DNA of 64,000 nt from an uncultured Sulfurovum sp. (GTDB taxonomy: Bacteria; Campylobacterota; Campylobacteria; Campylobacterales; Sulfurovaceae). The notes below the pieces were generated by a model. The model saw nothing but the letters and a program-made list of their open reading frames with translations. It was not told the origin of the DNA and ran no database searches. Each line of letters begins with the position of its first letter. The stretch's first letter is position 1. The stretch spans positions 29,988 through 93,987 of the forward strand of contig CACVAP010000061.1 in assembly GCA_902727895.1 (NCBI GenBank), read 5' to 3'. The position numbers and the translations under genes were made by a program. Below, piece after piece: positions 1-8,019 of this stretch.

Positions 1-4
1 GTTC

Positions 5-10
5 TATAAT
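5..10 (+). promoter_or_regulatory. putative -10 box for the first operon
   Basis: TATAAT lies 16 bases before the first ATG. Too little upstream sequence is in the window to look for a -35 box, and chance occurrence is likely in DNA this AT-rich. Confidence 0.3.
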
Positions 11-25
11 CAATGTCAAGCTATT

Positions 26-253
26 ATGAACAATAAAAATATTGATAAAAGAGGAATAAAAGATAAACTTTTAATAGGTTTACACGTAGACAAAAAGATA
101 GAACTATGGATGTCTAATAAACGAGGTAATTCATTGAAAAAGTTAGTAACTATTGAAAAAGATGACAAGTGGCATTTAGATGTTAAGAATTGTAAAATAC
201 GAGTATTGTCTTCTGTAAATAGTGAGTTTTTTATTAAAAATTTTTCTTGGTAG
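26..253 (+). CDS. small basic hypothetical protein, 75 aa
   Basis: Small lysine-rich soluble protein with no signal peptide, membrane segment or recognised domain. It is read in the same direction as the next three genes, and its stop is followed directly by the ribosome binding site of the next gene, so it is probably the first gene of an operon. A long antisense frame covers the same bases, but the sense frame fits the operon better. Function unknown; it could be a cytosolic partner of the membrane proteins that follow. Confidence 0.5.
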   Translation: MNNKNIDKRGIKDKLLIGLHVDKKIELWMSNKRGNSLKKLVTIEKDDKWHLDVKNCKIRVLSSVNSEFFIKNFSW

Positions 254-264
254 GAAATTTTATA

Positions 265-939
265 ATGAAACAAAGTACAAAAGTGATTTTTCTATTTATT
301 CTCGCAGGGGTATGGATAGAATTTAATGAAACTCCCATAATCCCTATAGGGTTTATATTGATACTTCTATGGATTCGACCTATCAGTTTTAAAAGATATA
401 AATTTTTGATATTAGCTATGATATTAGGTTTTATAGGAACAGGTTTATCTTTTAAAATTTTTCAAGAGACTACTTTTCAGTCCGAAACGGGAAGGGCGCA
501 TCACTTTTCTAAATATCTTTTGAATGTAAGTATTGGAACAAATAATATAAGCCAATTTTTAAAAAGAGATAGGATAGTTTTATATAAAGATAATTTCTAT
601 AAAAAGGAACAGGAGCTTTTAGATAAATATCTAAGAAGCTTTGTTGAATCTTATAATAATAAAAATAACTCTCCATTTTTAGGAATGAGCGAGACCAGAG
701 AGATAGCAGATATGTATTACTTTGGATACTTGAAAGAAATGAAACCCAATATGAAGCTTTCTGATCTTGTATTTGTATATAAAGTAAAGTTTGCTGAAAA
801 TTTTTCATGGAAAACTATCCATTTTCGTATTACTTTTGTTCAAGGCGAGCTTAAGGTATTAAACATAGAGTTACAAGATGAAGAGGTTGAATACGAGATA
901 AAAATTAGCAAGATTAATACCCATAAGGAAAGTATATGA
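265..939 (+). CDS. hypothetical membrane-anchored protein, 224 aa
   Basis: The N-terminal third has two or three hydrophobic segments (a first helix near residues 5-22, a second near 26-40, a third near 50-70). A hydrophilic domain of about 150 residues follows, rich in K, E, F and Y and probably facing the periplasm. I chose the ATG at 265 because TAGGAA lies just upstream; a TTG at 247 would give six more residues but overlaps the previous stop. Its end overlaps the TPR gene by four bases (ATGA), indicating translational coupling. No family recognised. Confidence 0.6.
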   Translation: MKQSTKVIFLFILAGVWIEFNETPIIPIGFILILLWIRPISFKRYKFLILAMILGFIGTGLSFKIFQETTFQSETGRAHHFSKYLLNVSIGTNNISQFLKRDRIVLYKDNFYKKEQELLDKYLRSFVESYNNKNNSPFLGMSETREIADMYYFGYLKEMKPNMKLSDLVFVYKVKFAENFSWKTIHFRITFVQGELKVLNIELQDEEVEYEIKISKINTHKESI

Positions 940-2081
940 TGAGAAGAGTTTTATTAGTAATACTATTTTTAATAAGCCTAGACGCACAGGAGGTATCACA
1001 ATATTTGGATACCTGTAACCCTAAAGAGGATACTTGTAAAATATTAGGACAAAGTCTCCAAGAAGCAATGTCAGCCTACCGACAACATAATTTTCCAAAG
1101 GCTATTGAAAGATTTGAGAAGCTATTAGCAGTCTCACGAAAAAATAACTTAGAACCTGCCCATTTTTATAATAACTTAGGGTTAACATACCATTACAATA
1201 AGCAATATAATAAAGCATTAGAATATTTTAATAAAAACTTAGTTTATGAAGAGCAAAAAAAAGAGAAAAAAAATCGAAAAAGCCTTATTAGTGTTTATAA
1301 TAATATGGGTTTAGCTTACCGAGCAAAGAAAGAGATAAAAAGAGCTGTTGAGTCAGTTAAAAAAGGACTCTCACTTGCACTAGAAGTGGGTGAAAAGTTT
1401 CAAATTTCAGATGAGTATAATCGTGTTGGGATTATGCTTAGAGCTAATAAAGAATATACTAAAGCCATAGAGTATTATCAAAAGTCTATAGATATAAAAA
1501 TCAAAGAGATACCTAAAGATTATCCTATGATTTTGGGAGTTTATAGTGATATAGTAGGCTCTTATCAAGATATGAAAGAGTATGATAAAGCTTTAAGTGT
1601 TAACAAGAAAATTTTAAAGATAGAGCAAAAAATATACCCTAGAGAGCACCCAAAAATCTTAGACAGGTATCTTATAATAGGATATTTAAATGTTCAAAAA
1701 AAAGATTATGATAGTGCAATGAAAGCTTATAATAAAACTTTAAAATTAGCTATTAGTCGAGTAGGAGAAGATACTCCAATTATTGCAAATAAAATCTATA
1801 TTCCTATGGCTCAAGTATGGAGAGAGAAGGAGGAGTTTGATAAATCTATAGAGTTCTATAACAAAGCATTAATTATCTATAAAAAATCATTTTCAAAAGA
1901 ACATCCTACTATAGCAACTACCTATAACAGTTTAGGAGTTTTATATAAAATAAAAGGAAATGATAAAAGAGCAATGGAATATTATAGTAAGGCTCTTCCT
2001 ATTGCTAAAAAAAGTTTTGATAATAATCATAAAATTATACAAATGATCTTGGATAATATAGAATTGGTTAAAACTCAATAG
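936..2081 (+). CDS. secreted TPR-repeat protein
   Basis: A short N-terminal signal sequence (hydrophobic residues 4-15, likely cleavage after SLDA) is followed by about eight tetratricopeptide repeats that fill the rest of the 381 residues. The last five are about 42 residues long and resemble kinesin-light-chain repeats (AIEYYQKS, ALSVNKKI, SIEFYNKA, AMEYYSKA), with HP or YP turns between them. TPRs bind other proteins, so this is probably a periplasmic scaffold for the membrane proteins encoded on either side. Two A8 runs at 1255-1262 and 1266-1273 sit in the reading frame. Start overlaps the previous stop. Role unknown. Confidence 0.75.
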   Translation: MMRRVLLVILFLISLDAQEVSQYLDTCNPKEDTCKILGQSLQEAMSAYRQHNFPKAIERFEKLLAVSRKNNLEPAHFYNNLGLTYHYNKQYNKALEYFNKNLVYEEQKKEKKNRKSLISVYNNMGLAYRAKKEIKRAVESVKKGLSLALEVGEKFQISDEYNRVGIMLRANKEYTKAIEYYQKSIDIKIKEIPKDYPMILGVYSDIVGSYQDMKEYDKALSVNKKILKIEQKIYPREHPKILDRYLIIGYLNVQKKDYDSAMKAYNKTLKLAISRVGEDTPIIANKIYIPMAQVWREKEEFDKSIEFYNKALIIYKKSFSKEHPTIATTYNSLGVLYKIKGNDKRAMEYYSKALPIAKKSFDNNHKIIQMILDNIELVKTQ

Positions 2082-2095
2082 GTTATCATGATAAC
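2082..2095. repeat. perfect 14-bp palindrome
   Basis: GTTATCATGATAAC is its own reverse complement and begins right after the stop of the TPR gene. It has no loop, so it suits a dimeric protein-binding site better than a hairpin. No regulator can be assigned. Confidence 0.4.
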
Positions 2096-2136
2096 TGACA
2101 AGACTTTATGAAATTAATGAGAAAAGAGGAAATAAG

Positions 2137-2763
2137 TTGACGTTTAAAATTAAACAGAATTTATTAAAAATATTTGGATTAATTGGTGTAAGTTTTTTCT
2201 TACCTATATTTATAATGACTTTTTCAAACCCTAATACAATTAAAGAATCTCTTGAACCTTTGATTGAATGGAAGCTTAAAGCAGAGGCTCAAAGTAAAGT
2301 TAAAGAGACAAAGATTTTATCAGAAGCATCTAAAGAAAAATGGAAAAAGAGGTTAGAAGGTTTTACGGTTAAAAGTATGCTTCGTTGGAATAAAGCAAAG
2401 TTAAAATTTGCTAAGTTTCTTTATGCTAAATATGTAAAAATTAGTACAAAGCTTATAAGAGATATTCGTCTTTTCTCAGGAGTTAATTCTCTCGTTTTTC
2501 TTTTATTACTTTTTGTCTCTTTTCTTAAAAAAGTAAGAATAGAACAAGTGTTCTTACCTGTTATATTACTCTTTATTTCTACGGCTCTATGTAGTTACTT
2601 TTATTTGTTTAATCAAAACTGGTTATATACAATAGTTTTCAATGATTATACAGGGATTAGTTATTTGATTTATTTAATAGTTATTTTTCTTTTTGAGTGT
2701 GATATTGTTTTGAATAAGGGAAGAGTGACTGATGCTTTAATTAGTGGCTTTAGTCGAAGCTAG
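2137..2763 (+). CDS. hypothetical four-helix membrane protein
   Basis: Starts with TTG, supported by AGAGGAAA just upstream. There is one hydrophobic helix near residues 12-32, then a long lysine-rich amphipathic stretch of about 80 residues (likely helical, possibly coiled coil), then about three helices in the C-terminal half. No family recognised. Last gene of the collinear run that starts at 26; AT-rich intergenic DNA and a fresh promoter separate it from purN. Confidence 0.6.
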   Translation: MTFKIKQNLLKIFGLIGVSFFLPIFIMTFSNPNTIKESLEPLIEWKLKAEAQSKVKETKILSEASKEKWKKRLEGFTVKSMLRWNKAKLKFAKFLYAKYVKISTKLIRDIRLFSGVNSLVFLLLLFVSFLKKVRIEQVFLPVILLFISTALCSYFYLFNQNWLYTIVFNDYTGISYLIYLIVIFLFECDIVLNKGRVTDALISGFSRS

Positions 2764-2824
2764 TATTTGGAAGTGAATAGTTATAAATATCTAAAGATAA
2801 TCCTAAATATTTAATATATATTTT

Positions 2825-2833
2825 TGCTACAAT
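2825..2833 (+). promoter_or_regulatory. extended -10 promoter of purN, possibly leaderless
   Basis: TGCTACAAT is an extended -10 box. Its usual start point, about seven bases downstream, falls on the A of the purN ATG. No purine-rich ribosome binding site lies between the box and the start codon. Confidence 0.45.
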
Positions 2834-2839
2834 ATCAGC

Positions 2840-3397
2840 ATGAAAAAAATAGCCATACTATTCAGTGGAACTGGAACAAATTTACAATATATTTTAGAGC
2901 ATTTACATGCTAAAGAGGTCGAAGTTGTTGTTGCTTTAACAAACAAAGCTGATGCAGGGGGGATTCAATTTGCCAATGAGTATAATATTCCTCTTGAAGT
3001 TATTGAGTCGGCTTCTTTTGATACTAGAGAATCTTTCGATGCTGAATTGGTTCATGCTTTACATTACTACAAACCTGACCTTACTGTGTTGGCTGGTTTC
3101 ATGAGAATTCTTACGCCTACATTTACAGAACAAATAAAAGCAATAAATCTACACCCTTCCTTATTACCACTTCATAAAGGTCTTATGGCAATAGAGCGTT
3201 CTTATGATGATGAAAATGAAACAGGTGGGGTTACTGTTCACTGGGTGTCGTCAGAACTGGATGGTGGACAGGTTATTTTACAAAAAGAGATTCAAAAAGA
3301 GAATAAATCATTTGAAGAGTATGAATTAGAAGTTAAAGGTATTGAAAAAGTAGCATTGGCAGAAGGTGTTATGGTGGCATTGGACAATTTAGACTAA
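2840..3397 (+). CDS. purN: phosphoribosylglycinamide formyltransferase (GAR transformylase)
   Basis: Third step of purine synthesis: transfers the formyl group of 10-formyltetrahydrofolate to glycinamide ribonucleotide in the cytosol. Family marks are the N-terminal phosphate loop FSGTGTNLQ, the LAGFMRILTPTF stretch, the catalytic NLHPSLLPLHKG segment (Asn and His) and the later ELDGGQVI with the catalytic Asp. At 185 residues it is the usual length. Unlike most genes here it has no visible ribosome binding site, and its promoter -10 box lies immediately upstream. The next gene, a lipoprotein, follows within 20 bases. Confidence 0.93.
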   Translation: MKKIAILFSGTGTNLQYILEHLHAKEVEVVVALTNKADAGGIQFANEYNIPLEVIESASFDTRESFDAELVHALHYYKPDLTVLAGFMRILTPTFTEQIKAINLHPSLLPLHKGLMAIERSYDDENETGGVTVHWVSSELDGGQVILQKEIQKENKSFEEYELEVKGIEKVALAEGVMVALDNLD

Positions 3398-3416
3398 TTT
3401 AGGAAAAGGAAATAGA

Positions 3417-3845
3417 ATGAAAAATATATTAGGAATTATAGCAGTTGTGGGGCTAATGAGTGGTTGTGTTCCAACAGGAACACCGAAGCCAACGATTGGA
3501 TTGGGAACAGGTATTGGGATACCTCAGACTACAGCTTCGGCTTATGGGTTGAAGCCAAATCGTTATCAGTCAGCCATTAAAAATTATTTTTCAACAAAGC
3601 TAGCACGTGGAGAATCAGGTCAATATAAATTTGGAGAACCTAAACGTGCTTACAAGCAAAAAGGTTTTGCTTATGGTGGTGAGCTTGATTGGAAAGGTTG
3701 GTTGGTAGAAACTTCTGTAGCAACAACCTCTAGAACAGGGCGTTACTTGACACCAAAACCTTATATGGTACTTTTTAAGGGTGAACAGATAGTTGAGCAT
3801 ATATTGGGAAACTCACATAAGCTTTTAACCAAAGTAGACAAGTAG
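3417..3845 (+). CDS. putative lipoprotein, 142 aa
   Basis: The N-terminus MKNILGIIAVVGLMSGC ends in a lipobox (MSGC) with the lipidated Cys at residue 17. A Gly/Pro/Thr-rich linker follows, then a basic domain with no family I recognise. GGAAAAGGAAA precedes the start. It is followed after one base by a membrane protein gene, so the two are probably co-transcribed. Envelope location is predicted; function unknown. Confidence 0.65.
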   Translation: MKNILGIIAVVGLMSGCVPTGTPKPTIGLGTGIGIPQTTASAYGLKPNRYQSAIKNYFSTKLARGESGQYKFGEPKRAYKQKGFAYGGELDWKGWLVETSVATTSRTGRYLTPKPYMVLFKGEQIVEHILGNSHKLLTKVDK

Positions 3846-3846
3846 A

Positions 3847-4572
3847 ATGGCAAATTTTAACACACATTTTACGGTAGCAGCAACAGCTTCGGCTGTGGTG
3901 TCTGCTACTTTACTCTCTATGGAAGTGGTTACTCCTGAACAAGCTGTTATTGCTTTTGGAGTAGGAACTTTGGGTGGTCTTCTTCCTGATGTAGACTCAG
4001 CACACTCTACTTCCATAAAAGTTGGGTTTAATGTGCTTTCTTTGATGATGACAATTATGTTAATATTTGTCAAATCATCTACTTATTCTTTGATAGAAAT
4101 GGCAATAGTCTCTGTACTTGTGTTTATGGGGATACGCTATGCATTTTTGGAGTTTTTTCGTAAAATATCAAAACACAGAGGGATGTTTCATACTGTTCCT
4201 GTGGCTGTGATTTGGGGAATTGTTATTGCGTCGATGTGTCAATGGTTCTTTGGTTTAAATTCACTTGTTTCTTGGGTCTATGGTTTTATGATTACATGGG
4301 GTTACCTAGTACACCTTATTTTAGACGAAACTTATAGTGTTGATTTAGGAAATAGACGGATGAAAAGATCTTCGGGAACAGCTTTTAAATTTGGAATGTT
4401 TAAAACTACAAACCAAAAGATTCAAACGGTTATAGTATATGTTTCCATTCCACTTCTTTTACTTATTGCACCCGAGACCGATTTAGTTCAAACAGCACTT
4501 TTTTCACAAGAAGCGTGGTTGAACTTTAAAGACATTATCATCCCTCATGATGGGCGTTGGTTTTTTCATTAA
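3847..4572 (+). CDS. YdjM/DUF457-family inner-membrane metal-dependent hydrolase
   Basis: Contains the family pattern of a conserved GGLLPDVDS segment near residue 42, a long hydrophobic stretch, then HRGMFHTVP near residue 109, with several transmembrane helices and conserved His/Asp residues. Members are annotated as putative metal-dependent hydrolases of the inner membrane; the substrate is unknown. At 241 residues it is somewhat longer than typical. Its 3' end overlaps the convergent channel gene by four bases. Confidence 0.75.
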   Translation: MANFNTHFTVAATASAVVSATLLSMEVVTPEQAVIAFGVGTLGGLLPDVDSAHSTSIKVGFNVLSLMMTIMLIFVKSSTYSLIEMAIVSVLVFMGIRYAFLEFFRKISKHRGMFHTVPVAVIWGIVIASMCQWFFGLNSLVSWVYGFMITWGYLVHLILDETYSVDLGNRRMKRSSGTAFKFGMFKTTNQKIQTVIVYVSIPLLLLIAPETDLVQTALFSQEAWLNFKDIIIPHDGRWFFH

Positions 4573-5384
4573 TCTTTCTGAATTAACTTAGAGTTGGAGG
4601 TTAATAATGCCTTTAATTCTTTGATGTCCTCTCTTAATTCTTTAATTTCATCTTTACTTATCTCCTCAACTGAATGAATTTCTTCTAGTATCTTATTGTC
4701 TTTTGTTTCATGCAGTTCATTCATAGCATCCACAACAATTGCAATAATGAGGTTAACAATAACAAAGGTGGCTATAAAAATAAACGGAACAAAGAACATC
4801 CATGCAAGAGGATAAACTTCCATGATAGGACGAACAATGCCCATAGACCAAGACTCTAAAGTCATAATTTGGAAGAGGGTGTAAAAAGACTCTCCAAGTG
4901 TGCCAAACCACTCAGGAAATTTGTCACCAAAAAGTTGGGTTGCCATAATGGCAAAGATGTAAAAAAAGAGGGTTAATAACGCAGCAATGGAAGCGATACC
5001 AGGAATAACGCTGAACAGGGCAGCCATGATTTTTCTCATTTGAGGTACCACGGTAATGAGTCGAAAGAGTCTTAGTACTCTTAAGATTCTAAAGATTTCA
5101 AATCCTGCACTGGCTGGAACCAATGAGATGGCAACAATTATAAAATCAAATAGCGACCATGCGTCTTTAAAAAATTCCTTTTTATGGATGTAGACACGTA
5201 GCACAATTTCGATAACAAAAATACTAATTACGAGAAAGTTAAACCATTCAAAAAAAGTATAGTATTCATTGGCAAAGACTTTTGAAGTTTCTAAACCCAT
5301 GGTAATACCGTTGAGTATGATAAGTCCCATAATAAAGTTTTGAAACTTATGACCCTCGATAATAGTTTTGATGGTTTGGTACAT
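4569..5384 (-). CDS. bacterial voltage-gated sodium channel (NaChBac/NavAb type)
   Basis: Single-domain six-helix channel that assembles as a tetramer in the inner membrane. The S4 sensor carries arginines at 99, 102, 105 and 108 (every third residue). The pore has the selectivity filter TLESWS at residues 175-180, the signature of bacterial Nav channels. The S6 helix (about 193-222) is followed by an acidic/lysine-rich coiled coil (about 223-265) that holds the tetramer together. The pore region is very close to what I recall of Arcobacter NavAb. Likely roles are Na+ signalling, motility or pH homeostasis. Single gene with its own ATG start. Confidence 0.93.
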   Translation of the reverse strand: MYQTIKTIIEGHKFQNFIMGLIILNGITMGLETSKVFANEYYTFFEWFNFLVISIFVIEIVLRVYIHKKEFFKDAWSLFDFIIVAISLVPASAGFEIFRILRVLRLFRLITVVPQMRKIMAALFSVIPGIASIAALLTLFFYIFAIMATQLFGDKFPEWFGTLGESFYTLFQIMTLESWSMGIVRPIMEVYPLAWMFFVPFIFIATFVIVNLIIAIVVDAMNELHETKDNKILEEIHSVEEISKDEIKELREDIKELKALLTSNSKLIQKD

Positions 5385-5496
5385 TTTTTTCCTTCTTAGT
5401 TGTTGATAATTTAATGAAGAAGTTTATATAAATAAAGTTAATAAAAGGTAAATCATTTGCTAGAGTGCGTTAATAATATTTTTTTCATAAAAAGAG

Positions 5497-5502
5497 TATA
5501 AT
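5497..5502 (+). promoter_or_regulatory. -10 box upstream of the ArsC-like gene
   Basis: TATAAT lies 28 bases before the ATG at 5530, leaving a short leader. No good -35 box is visible. Prediction only. Confidence 0.4.
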
Positions 5503-5518
5503 CCAAAAAATTAAATAG

Positions 5519-5557
5519 AGGCAAATAAAATGACAATATACGGTATAAAAACCTGTT
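5519..5557 (+). repeat. direct repeat, left copy (5' end of ArsC-like gene)
   Basis: The ribosome binding region and first nine codons of the ArsC-like gene recur at 10032-10069, with 30 of 32 bases identical over 5526-5557 and one single-base gap upstream. The two copies bracket a four-gene accessory block. Confidence 0.8.
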
Positions 5558-5871
5558 CAACAGTAGGTAAAGCTAGAAAGTTTATGAAAGATAATGGTAT
5601 AGAGTTTGACTTTGTGGATTACAAAGTAGAGTCTGTAGGTGAAGAGAAGATTCGTGAATGGTTAAAGCAAGTAGACATGAAAGTACTTTTTAATACGCGT
5701 GGTACAAAGTATCGTGACTTAAAACTCAAAGAGCTTAACCTTGACGATGAGGGTAAAATAGAGTGGATGGCGAAAGAGAACTACTTATTAAAACGTCCTG
5801 TTATTGAGTATGGGGATGGCAAGGTACATGTGGCTTATGATGAAGAGGTTTATAGGGAGACATTTTTATAA
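5530..5871 (+). CDS. ArsC/Spx-family thioredoxin-fold protein (YffB-like)
   Basis: Small (113 aa) thioredoxin-fold protein of the arsenate reductase-like family. Cys9 sits in KTCSTVGKAR at the position of the catalytic cysteine, with a conserved KRPVIEY segment near residue 88, as in YffB/ArsC proteins. The Spx CxxC pair is absent. YffB-type members are thought to act with glutathione or thioredoxin; a true arsenate role cannot be claimed, since no ars genes are nearby. A truncated second copy of its first codons lies at 10042. Confidence 0.82.
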   Translation: MTIYGIKTCSTVGKARKFMKDNGIEFDFVDYKVESVGEEKIREWLKQVDMKVLFNTRGTKYRDLKLKELNLDDEGKIEWMAKENYLLKRPVIEYGDGKVHVAYDEEVYRETFL

Positions 5872-5917
5872 GATCTTTAAGTTTGATAATCTTCTTAATT
5901 GAGAAATACTTTTTTGA

Positions 5918-5923
5918 TATAAT
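5918..5923 (+). promoter_or_regulatory. -10 box for the accessory cassette
   Basis: TATAAT lies 32 bases before the DUF262 gene, in the gap after the ArsC-like gene, suggesting that the cassette has its own promoter. No convincing -35 hexamer. Confidence 0.4.
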
Positions 5924-5954
5924 TAGAAAGCTTGGATAGTGAAGGAGTCTTTCA

Positions 5955-6989
5955 ATGAATAAAAATATTTCGGATAATGAAGATAATAATTATTTGAATA
6001 CAATAGTAAAAATTGATAAAGTTCAATATAGCTTATATGAATTAAAAAGAAAGTATGAAGAGCGACAAGATATTATTTTAAACCCTGATTTTCAAAGAGG
6101 AAAAGCATGGAAAACAGATCGGCAAAAATCAGAATTGATTGAGTCTGTATTAATGGGTGTTCCTATACCTGTATTTTATTTTTTTGAGACTAAAAATGGT
6201 GCTATGGAAGTTGTGGATGGTAGACAAAGAATTACAACTTTTATAGATTTTTTTAATAATCAATTTCCTTTGACATATTTACCATATTTATCAGATTTAA
6301 ATACAAAATATTTTAAAGATTTACCTCTACGTTTACAAGCTAAAATTGAAGATTATCAAATTACCATTAATATAATTCAGCCACCCACACCTGAAAGAAT
6401 AAAGTTTGATATTTTTAATAGAATTAATCGTGGTGGTACAGAGTTAAATCATCAAGAGATGAGAAATGCACTTTATCATGGAAGTGCAACAGATTTATTA
6501 AAAGAATTAAGTCAAATAGATATTTTTAAAAAAGCTACGGATGATAAATTAAATAGTAATGTAATGGAAGATAGAGAATGGATACTTAGATTTTTTTATA
6601 TATATCTATTAAAGATAAAAAATTGGAAATTTATTTATTTGTATGATATTAATGAATGTTTAGATGAAACGATGACCTATTTAAATGGTTTTGATGATTT
6701 AGATTCTTTTAAATATGAATTTACAAAAGCCATGGAGATTTCATATGAATTATTTGATGCTGATGGGTTTAAATTTAATAAAAATGATAATTTAAATATG
6801 AACTTGTTTGAAACATTGTCATATTTGTATATGATTTTAGATGAAGATAGAGATATGAAAGATTTAAAGATAAAAGTAGAAGATTTAAAAGAAGATTTTC
6901 AAGAAATGGATGAATTTAATAGTGAAGATTTAAAAGAAAATCAATTTAGATTTGATATGGTATATGATTTAAAGGATGAAGATGATTGA
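5955..6989 (+). CDS. DUF262 (ParB/GmrSD-like) domain protein
   Basis: Residues 26-130 match the DUF262 pattern: NPDFQRGKAW (43-52), a hydrophobic SVLMGVPIPVFYF and DGRQR (88-92). In the related GmrS and SspE proteins this ParB-like fold binds and hydrolyses nucleotides or senses DNA modification. The remaining 210 residues are acidic and helical without a recognised domain, and no HNH motif (DUF1524) is present, so the nuclease half of GmrSD is missing. It overlaps the ATPase gene by 14 bases. Base composition is strikingly AT-rich (12 G/C of 60 bases at 6001-6060). Probably the sensor or switch of a defence module. Confidence 0.8.
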   Translation: MNKNISDNEDNNYLNTIVKIDKVQYSLYELKRKYEERQDIILNPDFQRGKAWKTDRQKSELIESVLMGVPIPVFYFFETKNGAMEVVDGRQRITTFIDFFNNQFPLTYLPYLSDLNTKYFKDLPLRLQAKIEDYQITINIIQPPTPERIKFDIFNRINRGGTELNHQEMRNALYHGSATDLLKELSQIDIFKKATDDKLNSNVMEDREWILRFFYIYLLKIKNWKFIYLYDINECLDETMTYLNGFDDLDSFKYEFTKAMEISYELFDADGFKFNKNDNLNMNLFETLSYLYMILDEDRDMKDLKIKVEDLKEDFQEMDEFNSEDLKENQFRFDMVYDLKDEDD

Positions 6990-8019
6990 AAAAGTAAAAA
7001 TAGAAGGTTTTAAGAGTATAAAAAGTCAAGAGTTTGAGTTTAAAGGTTTAACTATTTTGACAGGGTTAAATTCTACAGGTAAATCAAGTGTTGTTCAATC
7101 AATTCTTTTATTATCATCTTTTAATTCTATAGACAATCCTGTACTTAGAAAACATGTAAAAAAGTTTTCAACGTTTTCTGATGTACGAAATAAATATGAA
7201 AATGTTAATGAAATTAACCTTGGTCTTCAAGGTCAAGGTATTTCAACCAGTATGTCTATAGAACGTTCTAATAGTTGGAAAGTTGGTTTAATGAATGAAT
7301 CCAATAAAATAACTTTTGAGGAAAATTTATTTTATATCTCTTCAAACCGTATAGGTCCAGAAGATATTGCAAATTATGATGAAGATATGAAATTCGGTAT
7401 AGATGGAGAGTATTTATTTGGTTATTTTGAACAGAATAAAAGAACGAGACTAGATAATTTATTAATTAAAGATGAGTCACATAATACATTAGATGCACAA
7501 GTAAGTTATTGGTTGAATTATATTTTAGATATTAGTTTACGCGTTGAAACGCAACAACAGACAGCTGATACTATAAAAGTAACGTTCGTTAGCGATGGTA
7601 TAGAAGGGTTGTCTCCATTTAATGTTGGAGCAGGAAACAGTTATTTAGCAAAGATACTTATTATGGGACTCTCTTGTAGTATGGGGCATATATTAATTAT
7701 TGAAAATCCAGAAATTCATTTACATCCTAAAGCACAATCTAAATTAGCTGATTTTTTTGTTTTATTAGAGAAGGCTGGTATTCAAGTAATTGTTGAAACA
7801 CATTCGGAACATCTAATTAATAAACTAAGATATAATGTTTATAAGAAGAAATTAGCAAGTGATAATATTGTTATTTATTATAAATCATCTATACAGAAAA
7901 ATTTTGGGAAAATATCTATTAATAAAAATGGACACTTTATTGATGATAAAATGAATGAAATAGATTTTCCTAGTGGTTTTTTTGATTCTACATTATCTGA
8001 GTTATTGGAGATAATGTAG
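6976..8019 (+). CDS. SMC/DUF3696-like AAA ATPase
   Basis: ABC/SMC-type ATPase of 347 aa without a long coiled coil. The Walker A loop is GLNSTGKSS (30-38), a signature-like segment lies at 216-228 (NVGAGNSYLAK), the Walker B at 239-250 (ILIIENPEIHLH) and the H-loop at 274-281 (ETHSEHLI). Asn at 244 replaces the usual acidic residue before the catalytic Glu (IIENPE rather than DEPE), as is common in the DUF3696 group. The layout fits the ATPase subunits of multi-gene anti-phage systems. It overlaps the preceding gene by 14 bases and the next by one (TAGTG), so the three are translated as a unit. Confidence 0.8.
   Translation: MKMIEKVKIEGFKSIKSQEFEFKGLTILTGLNSTGKSSVVQSILLLSSFNSIDNPVLRKHVKKFSTFSDVRNKYENVNEINLGLQGQGISTSMSIERSNSWKVGLMNESNKITFEENLFYISSNRIGPEDIANYDEDMKFGIDGEYLFGYFEQNKRTRLDNLLIKDESHNTLDAQVSYWLNYILDISLRVETQQQTADTIKVTFVSDGIEGLSPFNVGAGNSYLAKILIMGLSCSMGHILIIENPEIHLHPKAQSKLADFFVLLEKAGIQVIVETHSEHLINKLRYNVYKKKLASDNIVIYYKSSIQKNFGKISINKNGHFIDDKMNEIDFPSGFFDSTLSELLEIM

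Noticed and set aside
16..273. 85-codon minus-strand frame over the first small gene
   Set aside because: The plus-strand frame fits the collinear operon; the antisense frame has no ribosome site.
1255..1273. Two A8 runs in the TPR gene as a phase-variation switch
   Set aside because: Runs of eight A are common in this AT-rich DNA; the frame is intact, and known phase-variable tracts in Campylobacterota are mostly G or C runs.
2108..2140. Ten-codon ORF (MKLMRKEEIS) before the TTG-started membrane gene
   Set aside because: It has no ribosome site of its own and its last codons simply contain the ribosome site of the next gene.
2955..2961. G6 run in purN as a contingency locus
   Set aside because: It encodes conserved glycines in a housekeeping enzyme and is too short to be a credible switch.
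5530..5871. Arsenate reductase in an arsenic operon
   Set aside because: No arsR, arsB or acr3 nearby and only one of the usual cysteines; the YffB-like label is safer.
5955..6989. GmrSD-type restriction enzyme
   Set aside because: The DUF262 half is present but the C-terminal DUF1524/HNH motif is not seen, so naming it GmrSD would be wrong.
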